Position numbers and translations under genes: made by a program. The notes under the pieces are model-generated. The model did no database searches. It was given only the letters and a program-made list of their open reading frames with translations, and was not told the origin of the DNA. 45,781 nt of DNA from Nocardia carnea (GTDB lineage Bacteria > Actinomycetota > Actinomycetes > Mycobacteriales > Mycobacteriaceae): assembly GCF_029868855.1 (NCBI RefSeq), contig NZ_JARWOV010000193.1, forward strand, positions 1-45,781, given 5' to 3'. Below, piece after piece: positions 27,081 to 36,321 of this stretch (positions are counted from its first letter, which is position 1; each line of letters opens with the position of its first letter).

Positions 27081-28457
27081 GTGGTCGGCCAATGGTCTGG
27101 AAAGGAGGCCCGGGCGCTTCGCGAGGCCAAACGGATGAGCATTCGGGAGTTCGCGGCACATCTGGGTGTGCACGAACGACTGGTGTCCAAATGGGAGGCC
27201 GGTGGCGACCGGGTGCATCCGCGTCCCGTCAACCAGGCTGCCCTCGATACCTGCCTGGCCAGGTCCGATGATGTCGAGCGGAACCGGTTCGCCGCATTGA
27301 CCGCCGCCGACCCTGTGTCCGGCCCCGGCGCCGCCGGCGGGCATACCGCGGTGCGCGGAAGTTATTCCAATGACGCCGAACTCCTGGCCCTCATCGACAG
27401 CGGGGCGGTACGCGGGGACGGGTCGGCGGCGATTTCGGAGAGGGATCTGATCATGGCGGCAGCACACGAGGCGAGCGATCACGCCGGTCGCGCCGAGGCG
27501 ACGAATATCGGCCCCAGCACCTTGGATCAGCTCGACGCAGATGTCACCCGGATCGCCAACGATTACGTGCACACGCCGCCGATGCCGATGATGGTGGAGA
27601 TGCTGCGGGTGCGCCGCCGGGTGTACCGGCTGCTGGAGGGCCATCAGCGCCCGTCCGACACCAGCCATCTATATCTGCTGGCGGGGTCGCTGTCGGGTTT
27701 GCTCGCCAACGCGAGTACCGACCTGGGCTACCTCGATGCCGCCGGCGAGCAGATCCGGGCGGCCTGGGCCTACGGCGAGATCTGTGGTCACAACGGGCTG
27801 CGGGCGTGGGCGCGGGGGATGCACGCGCTGATCGAGTACTGGTCCGAGCGGCCGCATCGGGCGCTGGCCCTGGCGCAGAGCGGCCAGCAGTACGCGGATT
27901 CGGCCACCGCCGCGGTGCGGCTGCACAATATCGAGGCCCGGATCTGGTCGAAGATCGGCAGCGCCGCCGATACCGAACGCTGTATCCGGGCCGCAGCCGC
28001 GGCGAGTGAGGGGCCGGCCACCGACAGCCTGCACGACGAAATGGGCGGTGTGTTCGGCTTCTCGGAGGCCAAGGCCAGCTACTACGCGGGCGCCACCTAT
28101 ATCCATCTCGGACTCGCCGAACCGGCGCTGGCCGCCACGGAACGCACGATCGAGCTGTATCGCAGCGGTCCCGCGCGTCAGCGTTCCTATGGTGCCGAAG
28201 CGCTGGCCCGGGTCGATTCGGCAGCCGCGCACCTGATCAACGGCAGCATCGACGGCGCGGCGGAGGCGCTGTCCCCGGTGCTCGAACTGGCCGAGGACAA
28301 GCGCATCGCACAACTCGAGGAACGGCTCGCCGGGGTACGCCGGCGGATCTGTGCTCCCACCTACCGTGGCGTGGCTCAGGCCCGGTCCCTGGACGAGCAG
28401 ATCGAGGAATTCTGCGGCTCGACACCCACCCGCAGCCTGCCCCCTGGCGCGGGGTGA
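27081..28457 (+). CDS. XRE-family helix-turn-helix regulator with TPR-like C-terminus
   Basis: A 458-residue regulator. The HTH lies at about residues 14-35 (SIREFAAHLGVHERLVSKWE). A variable linker (about 75-150) follows. The C-terminal ~300 residues are alpha-helical and repeat-like, with LYLLAGSLSGLLANASTDLG, GLRAWARGMHALIEYWSERP and YAGATYIHLGLAEPALAATE, as in TPR-containing actinobacterial regulators that bind peptides or partner proteins. The GTG at 27081 has GAAAGGG 7 bases upstream; a longer in-frame extension lacks support. It is divergent from the small protein at 26397-26843, its likely functional partner. Confidence 0.85.
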   Translation: MVGQWSGKEARALREAKRMSIREFAAHLGVHERLVSKWEAGGDRVHPRPVNQAALDTCLARSDDVERNRFAALTAADPVSGPGAAGGHTAVRGSYSNDAELLALIDSGAVRGDGSAAISERDLIMAAAHEASDHAGRAEATNIGPSTLDQLDADVTRIANDYVHTPPMPMMVEMLRVRRRVYRLLEGHQRPSDTSHLYLLAGSLSGLLANASTDLGYLDAAGEQIRAAWAYGEICGHNGLRAWARGMHALIEYWSERPHRALALAQSGQQYADSATAAVRLHNIEARIWSKIGSAADTERCIRAAAAASEGPATDSLHDEMGGVFGFSEAKASYYAGATYIHLGLAEPALAATERTIELYRSGPARQRSYGAEALARVDSAAAHLINGSIDGAAEALSPVLELAEDKRIAQLEERLAGVRRRICAPTYRGVAQARSLDEQIEEFCGSTPTRSLPPGAG

Positions 28458-28542
28458 GCGCGCCGTCGCGCCCACATCCTGCGGTAACCGAACGAGCACG
28501 TGCCGGGGCCGGGCCGGATATCCGCTTGCCCCTGGTGGCACC

Positions 28543-29796
28543 ATGGATCGGGTGAGTACTGGCCATTCGCATCCCGCCCCCCGGATTCTGGAGCAGTCGA
28601 AGAAGCTGCAGAACGTCGTCTACGAGATCCGTGGACCGGTACACGCACACGCGGCACGGCTGGAGGCCGAGGGGCATCGGATCCTGAAGCTCAATATCGG
28701 CAATCCGGCGCCGTTCGGGTTCGAGGCGCCCGATGTGATCATGCGGGATATGATCGCCGCCCTGCCGAACGCGCAGGGGTACTCGGAGTCCAAAGGGATA
28801 CTGTCCGCGCGACGGGCGATCGTCACCCGCTACGAGCTGGTCCCGGGCTTCCCGGAACTGGATGTCGACAGTGTGTACCTCGGCAACGGCGTCTCCGAGC
28901 TGATCACCATCACCATGCAGGCACTGCTGGACAACGGTGACGAGGTGCTGATCCCGGCTCCCGACTATCCGCTCTGGACGGCCATGACCAGCCTGGCCGG
29001 TGGTACGCCGGTGCACTATCTGTGCGATGAGAGCAACGGCTGGCAGCCCGATATCGCAGATATCGAAGCCAAGATCACCCACCGGACCAAGGCCCTGCTG
29101 GTGATCAACCCGAACAACCCGACCGGCGCGGTGTACTCGGCGGAAGTTTTGCAGCAACTGGTGGACCTGGCCCGTAAGCATCGGCTGCTGCTGCTCGCCG
29201 ACGAGATCTACGACAAGATCCTCTATGACGACGCCAAACATATTTCGCTGGCGACGCTGGCTCCGGACCTGCTGTGCCTCACCTTCAACGGCCTGTCCAA
29301 GGCCTACCGGGTGGCGGGTTACCGGTCGGGCTGGCTGGCCATCACGGGTCCGAAGGACCATGCGGCGGGTTTTCTGGAGGGGATCGATCTGCTCGCGTCC
29401 TCGCGGCTGTGCCCGAATGTGCCGGCGCAGCATGCCATCCAGGTCGCGCTGGGCGGTTATCAGAGCATCGAGGATCTGATCCTGCCGGGCGGGCGCCTAC
29501 TGGAGCAGCGGGATATCGCCTGGGAACGATTGAATGCGATTCCCGGCGTGTCGTGCGTCAAACCCAAAGGCGCGCTGTATGCATTCCCTAGGCTGGATCC
29601 CGAAGTCCACGAGATCCACGACGACGAGAAACTGGTTCAGGACCTGCTGCTCCAGGAGAAGATCCTGATGGTGCAGGGCACCGGTTTCAACTGGCCCGAC
29701 CATGATCATCTGCGCATCGTGACCCTGCCCTGGGCTCGCGATCTGGCGGTTGCCATCGAGCGTTTCGGCAACTTCCTGGCGAGCTACCGCCAGTAG
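28543..29796 (+). CDS. PLP-dependent aminotransferase (AspC/AlaA-like, Rv0337c-type)
   Basis: A 417-residue class I/II aminotransferase. LKLNIGNPAPFGFEAPD is the substrate-binding N-terminal arm, and GVSELITITMQALLDNGDEV the cofactor phosphate region. INPNNPTGAVYS carries the conserved Asn, LLADEIYDKILYD the Asp/Tyr that contact PLP, and FNGLSKAYRVAGYRSGW the Schiff-base Lys. The FNWPDHDHLRIVTLP end holds the Arg that binds the substrate carboxylate. The sequence follows mycobacterial AspC (Rv0337c) and E. coli AlaA, so alanine or aspartate transamination with 2-oxoglutarate is likely. A GTG at 28552 is an alternative start. The ATG at 28543 is kept, with modest certainty. Confidence 0.92.
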   Translation: MDRVSTGHSHPAPRILEQSKKLQNVVYEIRGPVHAHAARLEAEGHRILKLNIGNPAPFGFEAPDVIMRDMIAALPNAQGYSESKGILSARRAIVTRYELVPGFPELDVDSVYLGNGVSELITITMQALLDNGDEVLIPAPDYPLWTAMTSLAGGTPVHYLCDESNGWQPDIADIEAKITHRTKALLVINPNNPTGAVYSAEVLQQLVDLARKHRLLLLADEIYDKILYDDAKHISLATLAPDLLCLTFNGLSKAYRVAGYRSGWLAITGPKDHAAGFLEGIDLLASSRLCPNVPAQHAIQVALGGYQSIEDLILPGGRLLEQRDIAWERLNAIPGVSCVKPKGALYAFPRLDPEVHEIHDDEKLVQDLLLQEKILMVQGTGFNWPDHDHLRIVTLPWARDLAVAIERFGNFLASYRQ

Positions 29797-29899
29797 CGGG
29801 GCGGCCGAACATGGGTGAAAACCGACCTCTCGTCCGGATTATGGCCAATTTTCTGAACCCACTGGCAAAAAAGCGGATGCTGTGTGTACAGTGGGCTTC

Positions 29900-29996
29900 G
29901 GCACTTCGAGTGCCCGGCCAGGTTGTCTACCCCCCCTGGGCAACCTGGTCCTCGGGTTAGGCCGCCTACCCCCCTGGGCGCCTGCCCCCGGGCGGC
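29900..29996 (+). other. Candidate structured leader RNA: three hairpins with a repeated loop motif
   Basis: Three inverted repeats lie in a row in the 321-base gap before the YibE/F gene. They are GGCACT-TCG-AGTGCC (29900-29914), CCAGGTTG...CAACCTGG (29918-29948) and GCCGCC...GGCGGC (29961-29996). The loops of the second and third share the text CTACCCCCC(C)TGGG, about 40 bases apart. No coding potential is seen. It could be a cis-regulatory leader of the membrane protein gene that starts at 30118, a terminator of the aminotransferase gene, or a small RNA. Confidence 0.35.
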
Positions 29997-30117
29997 GGAG
30001 ACATCCCCCTGCTCTCCGCCGCCCCTTCCCGAGTTTCCCGGCAGCTTGCCGAATTCCCAGCGTAGGGCCCATCCTCGGGCCGTAGCGGCACTCGGTGGAT
30101 CCTCTAGGCTGAGCCGC

Positions 30118-31722
30118 GTGAGCGACCATCACCATCACCATCACGATCACTCCCGGCCGATCGCAATCGGTGCCACCGCCGCCCGCGTGGTAGTCGGATT
30201 GCTGATCGCGATCGGCGTCATCGTGGTCGTCGCCACCATCGCGCTGTGGCCCGACCGGCAACAGGTCGATATCCCGCTGCCCATGCAGAACGCCGACGGT
30301 TCGGCAGTGGTCACCGAGGCCGGAACCGTGATCCGCCAGGACCTCGGAGCCTGCGGTAGTCCGTCCATCGGCCGCGTTTTCGACGGTGAACCGGCACCGC
30401 CTCCCATGGAGGTGTACGACTGCCAGCGCAGCCTGATCGCCATCGAGTCGGGACCGCATGCCGGTAAGCACACGCTGCTGGAAATCGCGCCGGGACCCGG
30501 CCAGCCCGATCTGGCCGCCGGCGACGAACTGCGGATCGTGCGACAGGAGGCGCCGGACGGGACGCCGCTGTATTCGTTCGACGACTACGCCCGCGGGTTC
30601 CCGCTCAGCGTTATCTTCCTCGTATTCGTGGTGGTGATCGTCGCGATCGCCCGCTGGCGCGGTGTGCGGGCCATCCTCGGCCTGGGCTTCGCCTTCGCCG
30701 TTCTGGTGGTGTTCCTGCTACCGGCCCTGCTGGACGGCAAACCCGCGATACCGGTTGCGCTGGTGGCCGGTTCGCTGATCTTGTACGCGGTCTTGTATCT
30801 GGCCCACGGGGTGAATCTGCGTACCAGTTCGGCACTGCTGGGGACATTGACCTCGATGGTCATCGCCGCGGTGCTGTCCTGGTTGGTTATCGAAGCGACC
30901 ACCCTGACCGGTCTGTCCGAGGAACAGAACACGAATGTCGCGACCTATATCGAGCACGTGAGCATCACCGGATTGCTGCTGGCCGGTTTCATCATCGGTT
31001 CGCTCGGTGTACTCAACGACGTCACCATCACCCAGGCATCGGCTGCCTTCGAACTCGCCGAACTGGACAAGGGTGCCACCCGGGGCGAGATCTTCGCGGC
31101 GGCGATGCGAGTCGGGCGCGACCATATCGCGAGCACCGTATACACCCTGGTACTCGCCTACGCGGGTGGCGCGCTACCGCTGCTGCTGTTGTTCAGCGTG
31201 GCCGGGCGGCCCATCCGGGATGTGCTGGTGGGCGACGCCGTCGCGATCGAGATCGCGCGATCGGCGGTCGGCGGGATCTGCCTGGCGCTCTCGGTACCGC
31301 TGACCACGGGGATCGCGGTACTGCTCGCCCGGCCGTTCGGTACGCCGAAACCGCCCGCACCCGCACGTAAGGCCAGGGCGGGCCGGCATGCCGACACCGG
31401 CAGCCACCGGGCGGTTCCGCGGCCGGAAGAAGGGCCCGAAACCGGTCCGCGGCGCCGGGCCGATCGCGACTATCAACCGTGGCCGACCACGGGGGACCAG
31501 CCCCGGATCCGGCGCCCTGGGTCCGGCGACCCGCGCTCGGGTCCACGCCCCGCCGCTGATTCACGGCAACCCGGTCCGCCGCGTCCCGGCCCGCAGAATC
31601 CGGGTCGGCAACAAGGTGTTCCGCAACCGGATCCGCAACAGCCGTGGAATCCGCAGCAGCGACTCGGTGGCGGGCCTCCACCTACGGGCCGGCGGCCGGA
31701 TCCCGGCTACGGCCGGGCCTGA
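30118..31722 (+). CDS. YibE/F family multispanning membrane protein with natural His6
   Basis: A 534-residue inner-membrane protein. Residues 1-12 read VSDHHHHHHDHS, six consecutive histidines flanked by Asp. TM1 is at about 22-43 (ARVVVGLLIAIGVIVVVATI). An extracytoplasmic domain of ~130 residues follows, then about seven membrane helices forming the YibE/F domain, with SITGLLLAGFIIGSLGVLND and VGRDHIASTVYTLVLAYAGG. The last ~135 residues are a hydrophilic Pro/Arg/Gln/Gly-rich cytoplasmic tail. YibE/F proteins are thought to be transporters, but their substrate is unknown. The GTG at 30118 is the only start that includes the His run directly. It converges with the Hsp70-like gene, with 5 bases between stops. 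Confidence 0.85.
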   Translation: MSDHHHHHHDHSRPIAIGATAARVVVGLLIAIGVIVVVATIALWPDRQQVDIPLPMQNADGSAVVTEAGTVIRQDLGACGSPSIGRVFDGEPAPPPMEVYDCQRSLIAIESGPHAGKHTLLEIAPGPGQPDLAAGDELRIVRQEAPDGTPLYSFDDYARGFPLSVIFLVFVVVIVAIARWRGVRAILGLGFAFAVLVVFLLPALLDGKPAIPVALVAGSLILYAVLYLAHGVNLRTSSALLGTLTSMVIAAVLSWLVIEATTLTGLSEEQNTNVATYIEHVSITGLLLAGFIIGSLGVLNDVTITQASAAFELAELDKGATRGEIFAAAMRVGRDHIASTVYTLVLAYAGGALPLLLLFSVAGRPIRDVLVGDAVAIEIARSAVGGICLALSVPLTTGIAVLLARPFGTPKPPAPARKARAGRHADTGSHRAVPRPEEGPETGPRRRADRDYQPWPTTGDQPRIRRPGSGDPRSGPRPAADSRQPGPPRPGPQNPGRQQGVPQPDPQQPWNPQQRLGGGPPPTGRRPDPGYGRA

Positions 31723-31727
31723 CGGGT

Positions 31728-34070
31728 TCAGCGTTCCGTGGGGGTCGGCCGCGAAAAGGGAAGGGCCTCCGGCGGGATGGTCGGAACGACGATGGGCGGC
31801 AGACCCGGGACCTGGAAGGTATTCGGGCCCGCAGTGGTGGTGGCCGCAGCCTCGGGTTCCGGCAGGTAGACCGGCGGTGGTTCGGCCAGTGGCGCGTGTT
31901 CCGGCGGCGGCGTGGTCGCGCTCGACGGCGGCGTGGTCGCCGACGGAGTGCCCGCCGAGGTGGTCTGCGGTTGTGAAGTGCCTTGTACGGTCGCCGAATC
32001 CTGGCTGAACATATGCTGTCCGTAACCGAGGCCGATGCCGATCGAGGCCACCACCACCAGCGCACTCACCGCCACCATCGCGGCGCTGATCTCCCGGTTG
32101 GGCCGTTGCGGCGGCTCACCGAACGAACGGCGCGGCAACAGCTTCGCCGGGAGTCGCAACGCAACTGTCGGGGGATCCTCGTCCTCGGACAGCCGCGGTA
32201 CCGGGGTACTGAGCGGTGCGGGCAGCGCGGCTGCCGGTGCGGGCCGGTCGCTGATCGGTTCCTGGCCCGGACGGGAACTGATGGCTCCCACGCTCAGAAG
32301 CGTGCTCGGGGCCTCGGTCGGTGGGCCGAAGATGCCCTCGTGCGGTATCGGCGGTTCAGGGCTGGGACGGTCCGAGCCGGGCGTGGGCAGCGGATCCGAA
32401 GGGTAAGGGTGGGTGCCGGAATGGGTCGTCGGGCCGGCGCTCGGGGTGAGGTGGGTGAGCCCGCCGGTCGGTGCGGCGACCGGGTCGGCATGCACGGCGG
32501 TACGGCCGGACTCCGCCGAAGTGCCGGAGTCGGGCGGGGGTGCGGTGGAGCCGGGTAGCGCGGTGCCGAAGTCGGTCGGGCCCGTATTGGTGCCACGCAA
32601 TGCCGTGGCGGAGTTGGGCAGCCCGGTGGCGGAGTCGGGCGGTGCCGTGGTCGAGCCGGGTTGCGCCGTGGTCGGGCCGGACAGTGCTTCGGTGGAGGCG
32701 GGCAGCGCTGTGCCGGTGCCGGGCGGTGCGGTGTTGAGGTCCGGAGACCCGATGTTCGTACCGAAGGGCGTGGTGGGCCCGAGGGCGCCGGTGTTCGTGC
32801 CGAATGGTGCTGTGGCCGGACCGGGCTCCTTGCCGGTGGGCGTGGGGAGTGCCGGTCGGTCTCCAGGATGCGCTGTGGCTGTGGCCGGAGAAGCGGCGAA
32901 ACCGCCCGCGTACATGGGTGATACGTCAGGTGCCGGGGCGGCGGGGTGCGCCGATGCCGCGTGGTCGTGGGGGACGGAGGCCGCGCCGTTACGTGTGTCG
33001 CCCGGGTGGCCGGCGCCCACTCCGGGAATCGGGGTGGTGGCACTGGGCAGTGCCCGGCCCGTATCGGCCTGCGGATATGTGTCGCTGCCATCCGGGTGCC
33101 CGGGAGTGGATCGTGCAGTGGCTTCGGCAGAGGATGCGCGATGTTCGGCATCTGGGGTGATTCCGCGCGCGGGCACTGGATCGGCCGGCCGCGGGTTGCG
33201 TGCTCTGCCTGCCAGCAGCGCCGCGCCACGGGCGGTCGCCGTCTCCGGCTCCGGCGGTACCAGTACCGGCATATCCACAGCGTCGCGTAGCGCCCGGCTC
33301 ACCAGCGGAATGCGCATACCACCGCCGACTGCCAGCACTGCCTGCACCGGCCGGCCCGATCGTTCGATGACCTCGCGAGTGGCGCGGGCGGCGGTTTCCA
33401 CGGCGCGGGCGATGAGCGCGGTGAAATTCTCCTGCGTGAGCAGCACCGGCCCGTACCCGCTGGGCAGGGCGACCGCGTTACCGGCCGAGAGCCGCTCCTT
33501 GGCCGACCGGCACAATGCGTCGAGTTCGGCGAGCCCGGCCGGGTCCGGGGGATGGGCGATCCGGCCGGAGTTGATCTGCTGTTCCCGGATCAGCGAATCG
33601 AAGTATTCGCCGCTGATATCGCCGGTGCGTTCGGTATGCCGGACCTGGCGGGTGGACACATCCACGACCGTCACCGAGAGGCCGGAGGCGCCGAGATCGA
33701 AGACGGCGAGCGAGGACACGTCCTTCAGGGCGCCGGCGGCCGTGGCGAATTCCACGACGGCCTCGATATCGGGGACGATCTCGTAATCGGTGAGGGCGTG
33801 GTCGTTCATCGCCGAATGCAATGCCCGGGCTTGCTGCTCGTCACGGCAGGCGAGCACGGTGGCGGTGATGGCGGGGTTCGAGTTCAGGGCCGCCGCGACC
33901 GAGAGCGCGGCGCGTTCGGCGCTCGGAGTTTCCGGCGGCACCACGAAGGTGCGCAGTTCGAAGGATTCGGGTACGACGGGGTCGGGTACTGTGCCGGGCT
34001 CTGCGCCCGCAGGTGGGCGCGCCAGGCGGATCGCGCCGGCCCCCACCGACACTCCCAGTACTGAACTCAT
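31728..34070 (-). CDS. Hsp70-like membrane protein with Pro/Thr-rich stalk (Rv0312-like)
   Basis: A 780-residue protein. Residues 1 to ~310 form an actin/Hsp70-type ATPase fold: VLGVSVGAGAIRLARPP (phosphate-1-like), LAVFDLGASGLSVTVVDVST (phosphate-2) and VLAVGGGMRIPLVSRAL (adenosine motif). No Hsp70 substrate-binding domain follows. Instead a ~330-residue low-complexity stretch rich in Pro, Thr, Ser and Gly contains degenerate 8-10-residue repeats (TNTG, GTALPGST, PDSATGLP). One membrane segment is at about 660-682 (AAMVAVSALVVVASIGIGLG), then a Pro/Thr-rich outside tail. The closest known relative in layout is M. tuberculosis Rv0312. The ATG at 34070 is chosen because the ATPase fold begins there. 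The role is unknown; envelope-linked ATP sensing is inferred. Confidence 0.82.
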   Translation of the reverse strand: MSSVLGVSVGAGAIRLARPPAGAEPGTVPDPVVPESFELRTFVVPPETPSAERAALSVAAALNSNPAITATVLACRDEQQARALHSAMNDHALTDYEIVPDIEAVVEFATAAGALKDVSSLAVFDLGASGLSVTVVDVSTRQVRHTERTGDISGEYFDSLIREQQINSGRIAHPPDPAGLAELDALCRSAKERLSAGNAVALPSGYGPVLLTQENFTALIARAVETAARATREVIERSGRPVQAVLAVGGGMRIPLVSRALRDAVDMPVLVPPEPETATARGAALLAGRARNPRPADPVPARGITPDAEHRASSAEATARSTPGHPDGSDTYPQADTGRALPSATTPIPGVGAGHPGDTRNGAASVPHDHAASAHPAAPAPDVSPMYAGGFAASPATATAHPGDRPALPTPTGKEPGPATAPFGTNTGALGPTTPFGTNIGSPDLNTAPPGTGTALPASTEALSGPTTAQPGSTTAPPDSATGLPNSATALRGTNTGPTDFGTALPGSTAPPPDSGTSAESGRTAVHADPVAAPTGGLTHLTPSAGPTTHSGTHPYPSDPLPTPGSDRPSPEPPIPHEGIFGPPTEAPSTLLSVGAISSRPGQEPISDRPAPAAALPAPLSTPVPRLSEDEDPPTVALRLPAKLLPRRSFGEPPQRPNREISAAMVAVSALVVVASIGIGLGYGQHMFSQDSATVQGTSQPQTTSAGTPSATTPPSSATTPPPEHAPLAEPPPVYLPEPEAAATTTAGPNTFQVPGLPPIVVPTIPPEALPFSRPTPTER

Positions 34071-34223
34071 CGGCAGCCCATCCGTACTTCCCGCTTCACG
34101 AAATGCGAGCGCCGACCGGTCGATGACGGCTCGTCCCCCGAACCGGGCGGCTCGTCCGACAGTACCGCCCGGTCCCGTTGGCACGGGAGGCCGGAACCGT
34201 ACGTCCGGCTCGCTCACCAGACT

Positions 34224-35546
34224 CTACGGTGTGCCCAGCCCTGCGTACACCCATCCGGCCGACCGCCAAACGGCTCGATCGAGACAATTTCGACCGTCGA
34301 TGACAGATTTGGCGCGCACGACCGAGTCCAGGTCCTGCGGTCGCAGTTCGACGAATTCCTGCCACTCGGTGAGGACGAGGACCACATCGGCGCGTTCACA
34401 GGCCTCCCGCACCGAGGTCGCGTAGCTCAGCGTGGGGAAGACGCGGCGGGAATTCTCCAGTGCTTTCGGGTCGTAGACGGTGACCACCGCGCCGTGTAGC
34501 TGGATCATTCCGGCCACGTTGAGCGCCGGGGAATCCCGCACGTCGTCGGATTCGGGTTTGAATGCCGCGCCGAGTACGGCGACATTGGCGCCCAGCAGGG
34601 AGCCGCCGCAGGCGCGGGCCGCCATATCCACGATTTTGGTGCGACGGCGCATATTGATGTTGTCGACTTCTCGGAGGAAGGCCAGCGCGTGGTCGGCGCC
34701 GAGCTCACCGGCGCGCGCCATGAACGCCCGGATGTCCTTGGGCAGACAGCCGCCGCCGAAACCGACCCCGGCATTGAGGAACCGGCGGCCGATCCGTTCG
34801 TCGTATCCGAGCGCGTCCGCCAGAACGGTGACATCCGCCCCGGTGGCCTCGCAGACCTCGGAGACCGCGTTGATGAACGAGATCTTCGTGGCCAGGAACG
34901 CGTTCGCCGATACCTTGACCAGTTCGGCGGTGGCGAGATCGGTGAGCAGGAACGGGACCTCGGCGACGAGCAGATCGGCGTAGAGCTCTTCGACCAGTTC
35001 GCGGACCCACGGCGCCCGCTCGCGGGACCCGTCGACACCGAGTACCAGCCGGTCCGGGCGCAGGGTGTCGCGGACCGCGTACCCCTCCCGCAGGAATTCG
35101 GGATTCCAGGCGACCTCGATATCCACCGCACTCAGCGCCCGGGCACGTTCGCCCAGCGCGGCGGCGGTCCCCACCGGCACGGTGGATTTGCCGACGATCA
35201 CGCAGGGCCGGGTGACCAGCGGTGCCAGCGTATCCACCACCGCGTGCACATATTTGAGATCGGCGGCGTATTCACCCTTCTTCTGTGGTGTGCCCACGCC
35301 GAGGAAATGCACATCGGCGTGGTCGGCGGCCTCGGTGTAGGAGGTGGTGAATCGGAGCCGGCCGGCGTCCAGGTTGCGGCGCAGTACGGCTTCCAGACCC
35401 GGTTCGTAGAAGGGCGTGACACCGTCCGAGAGTTTCGCGACCTTGCCCGGGTCGATATCGACCCCGAGTACGTCGTGGCCGAGTTCGGCCATACACGCTG
35501 CGTGCGTGGCCCCCAGGTACCCGGTTCCGAAGACTGTGCATCGCAT
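34224..35546 (-). CDS. udgA: UDP-glucose 6-dehydrogenase
   Basis: A 440-residue NAD-dependent enzyme that oxidises UDP-glucose to UDP-glucuronate for cell-surface polysaccharide synthesis. MRCTVFGTGYLGATHAACMA is the Rossmann motif and VGTPQKKGEYAADL the NAD/substrate loop. NPEFLREGYAV follows, and NAGVGFGGGCLPKD contains the catalytic Cys. AAFKPESDDVRDSPAL begins the C-terminal domain. It resembles mycobacterial UdgA (Rv0322), which lies next to dcd in that genus; here dcd is about 9 kb away. The ATG at 35546 is fixed by the Rossmann start. Confidence 0.93.
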   Translation of the reverse strand: MRCTVFGTGYLGATHAACMAELGHDVLGVDIDPGKVAKLSDGVTPFYEPGLEAVLRRNLDAGRLRFTTSYTEAADHADVHFLGVGTPQKKGEYAADLKYVHAVVDTLAPLVTRPCVIVGKSTVPVGTAAALGERARALSAVDIEVAWNPEFLREGYAVRDTLRPDRLVLGVDGSRERAPWVRELVEELYADLLVAEVPFLLTDLATAELVKVSANAFLATKISFINAVSEVCEATGADVTVLADALGYDERIGRRFLNAGVGFGGGCLPKDIRAFMARAGELGADHALAFLREVDNINMRRRTKIVDMAARACGGSLLGANVAVLGAAFKPESDDVRDSPALNVAGMIQLHGAVVTVYDPKALENSRRVFPTLSYATSVREACERADVVLVLTEWQEFVELRPQDLDSVVRAKSVIDGRNCLDRAVWRSAGWVYAGLGTP

Positions 35547-35736
35547 AATCGATTGGTAATCCGCGCTGGTGGCCCCACCGCAAAACCGAGGCGAGATGCC
35601 GGGCAACAGCAGATGTACACCGGACGACGAGACCGGCCGGCCTGCGGAAACCCGTCCCGGGCCGTCGTGCCGGCGCCTGCGCTTCACCCGGTGCGTACTT
35701 CGCCCCTGCCCACCGGTGGCCCGTAGGATCGCGGCG

Positions 35737-36270
35737 ATGCGCCGCCGTACGACCCTCGCCGCCGGGATGGTCGCCGTCGTGGTGTTCGTGCTCGCGCTGT
35801 GGCCGGTCTACGTTCGCCCGCAACGCGAGGAACCCGCACCCGCCGATGCGATCCTCGTACTCAGCGGCGCGCACGACGGCCGGGAAGCGCTGGGGTTGCG
35901 GCTGGCGCGCGAGGGTCATGCGCCGCGGGTGCTGATTTCCAATCCTTACGAGGACAGCCCCCTGATCAACCGGATCTGTCACGGCGGTTACAGCTTCGAG
36001 GTGGTGTGTTTCGATCCGTCACCGCGGACCACCCGGGGTGAGGGCCGGTACCTGGCGGACCAGGCGCGCGCGCACGGCTGGGACCGGGTCATCGTGGTGA
36101 CCTTCACCCCGCATATCTCGCGGGCCCGGTATGTGCTCGGTAAATGCTGGGACGGGCAGCTGCTGTTCGTCGACACCCGCCCGGATCTCTCGCTGCCGCG
36201 CTGGGCCTACGACTACCTGTACCAATCGGCGAGCTATGGGAAGGCGGTTTTCGAGGATTGCGGGCAGTGA
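35737..36270 (+). CDS. YdcF/DUF218-like membrane-anchored protein
   Basis: A 177-residue protein with an N-terminal signal anchor (TTLAAGMVAVVVFVLALWPV) and an extracytoplasmic DUF218-like domain. PADAILVLSGAHDGREALGL is the first strand and loop, PRTTRGEGRYLADQARAHGW the conserved Thr-containing helix, and VIVVTFTPHISRARYVLGKC the strand with His and Arg. In YdcF/SanA/ElyC relatives these residues line a putative active site; an envelope role is known for some members, but the reaction is not. The domain is somewhat short. The ATG at 35737 has AGGAT upstream; an in-frame GTG at 35716 is an alternative. Confidence 0.72.
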   Translation: MRRRTTLAAGMVAVVVFVLALWPVYVRPQREEPAPADAILVLSGAHDGREALGLRLAREGHAPRVLISNPYEDSPLINRICHGGYSFEVVCFDPSPRTTRGEGRYLADQARAHGWDRVIVVTFTPHISRARYVLGKCWDGQLLFVDTRPDLSLPRWAYDYLYQSASYGKAVFEDCGQ

Positions 36271-36321
36271 GCCGGACCGATCCAGACCTGTGATGGCATG
36301 TGCCTTCAGTTTGACGCGATG

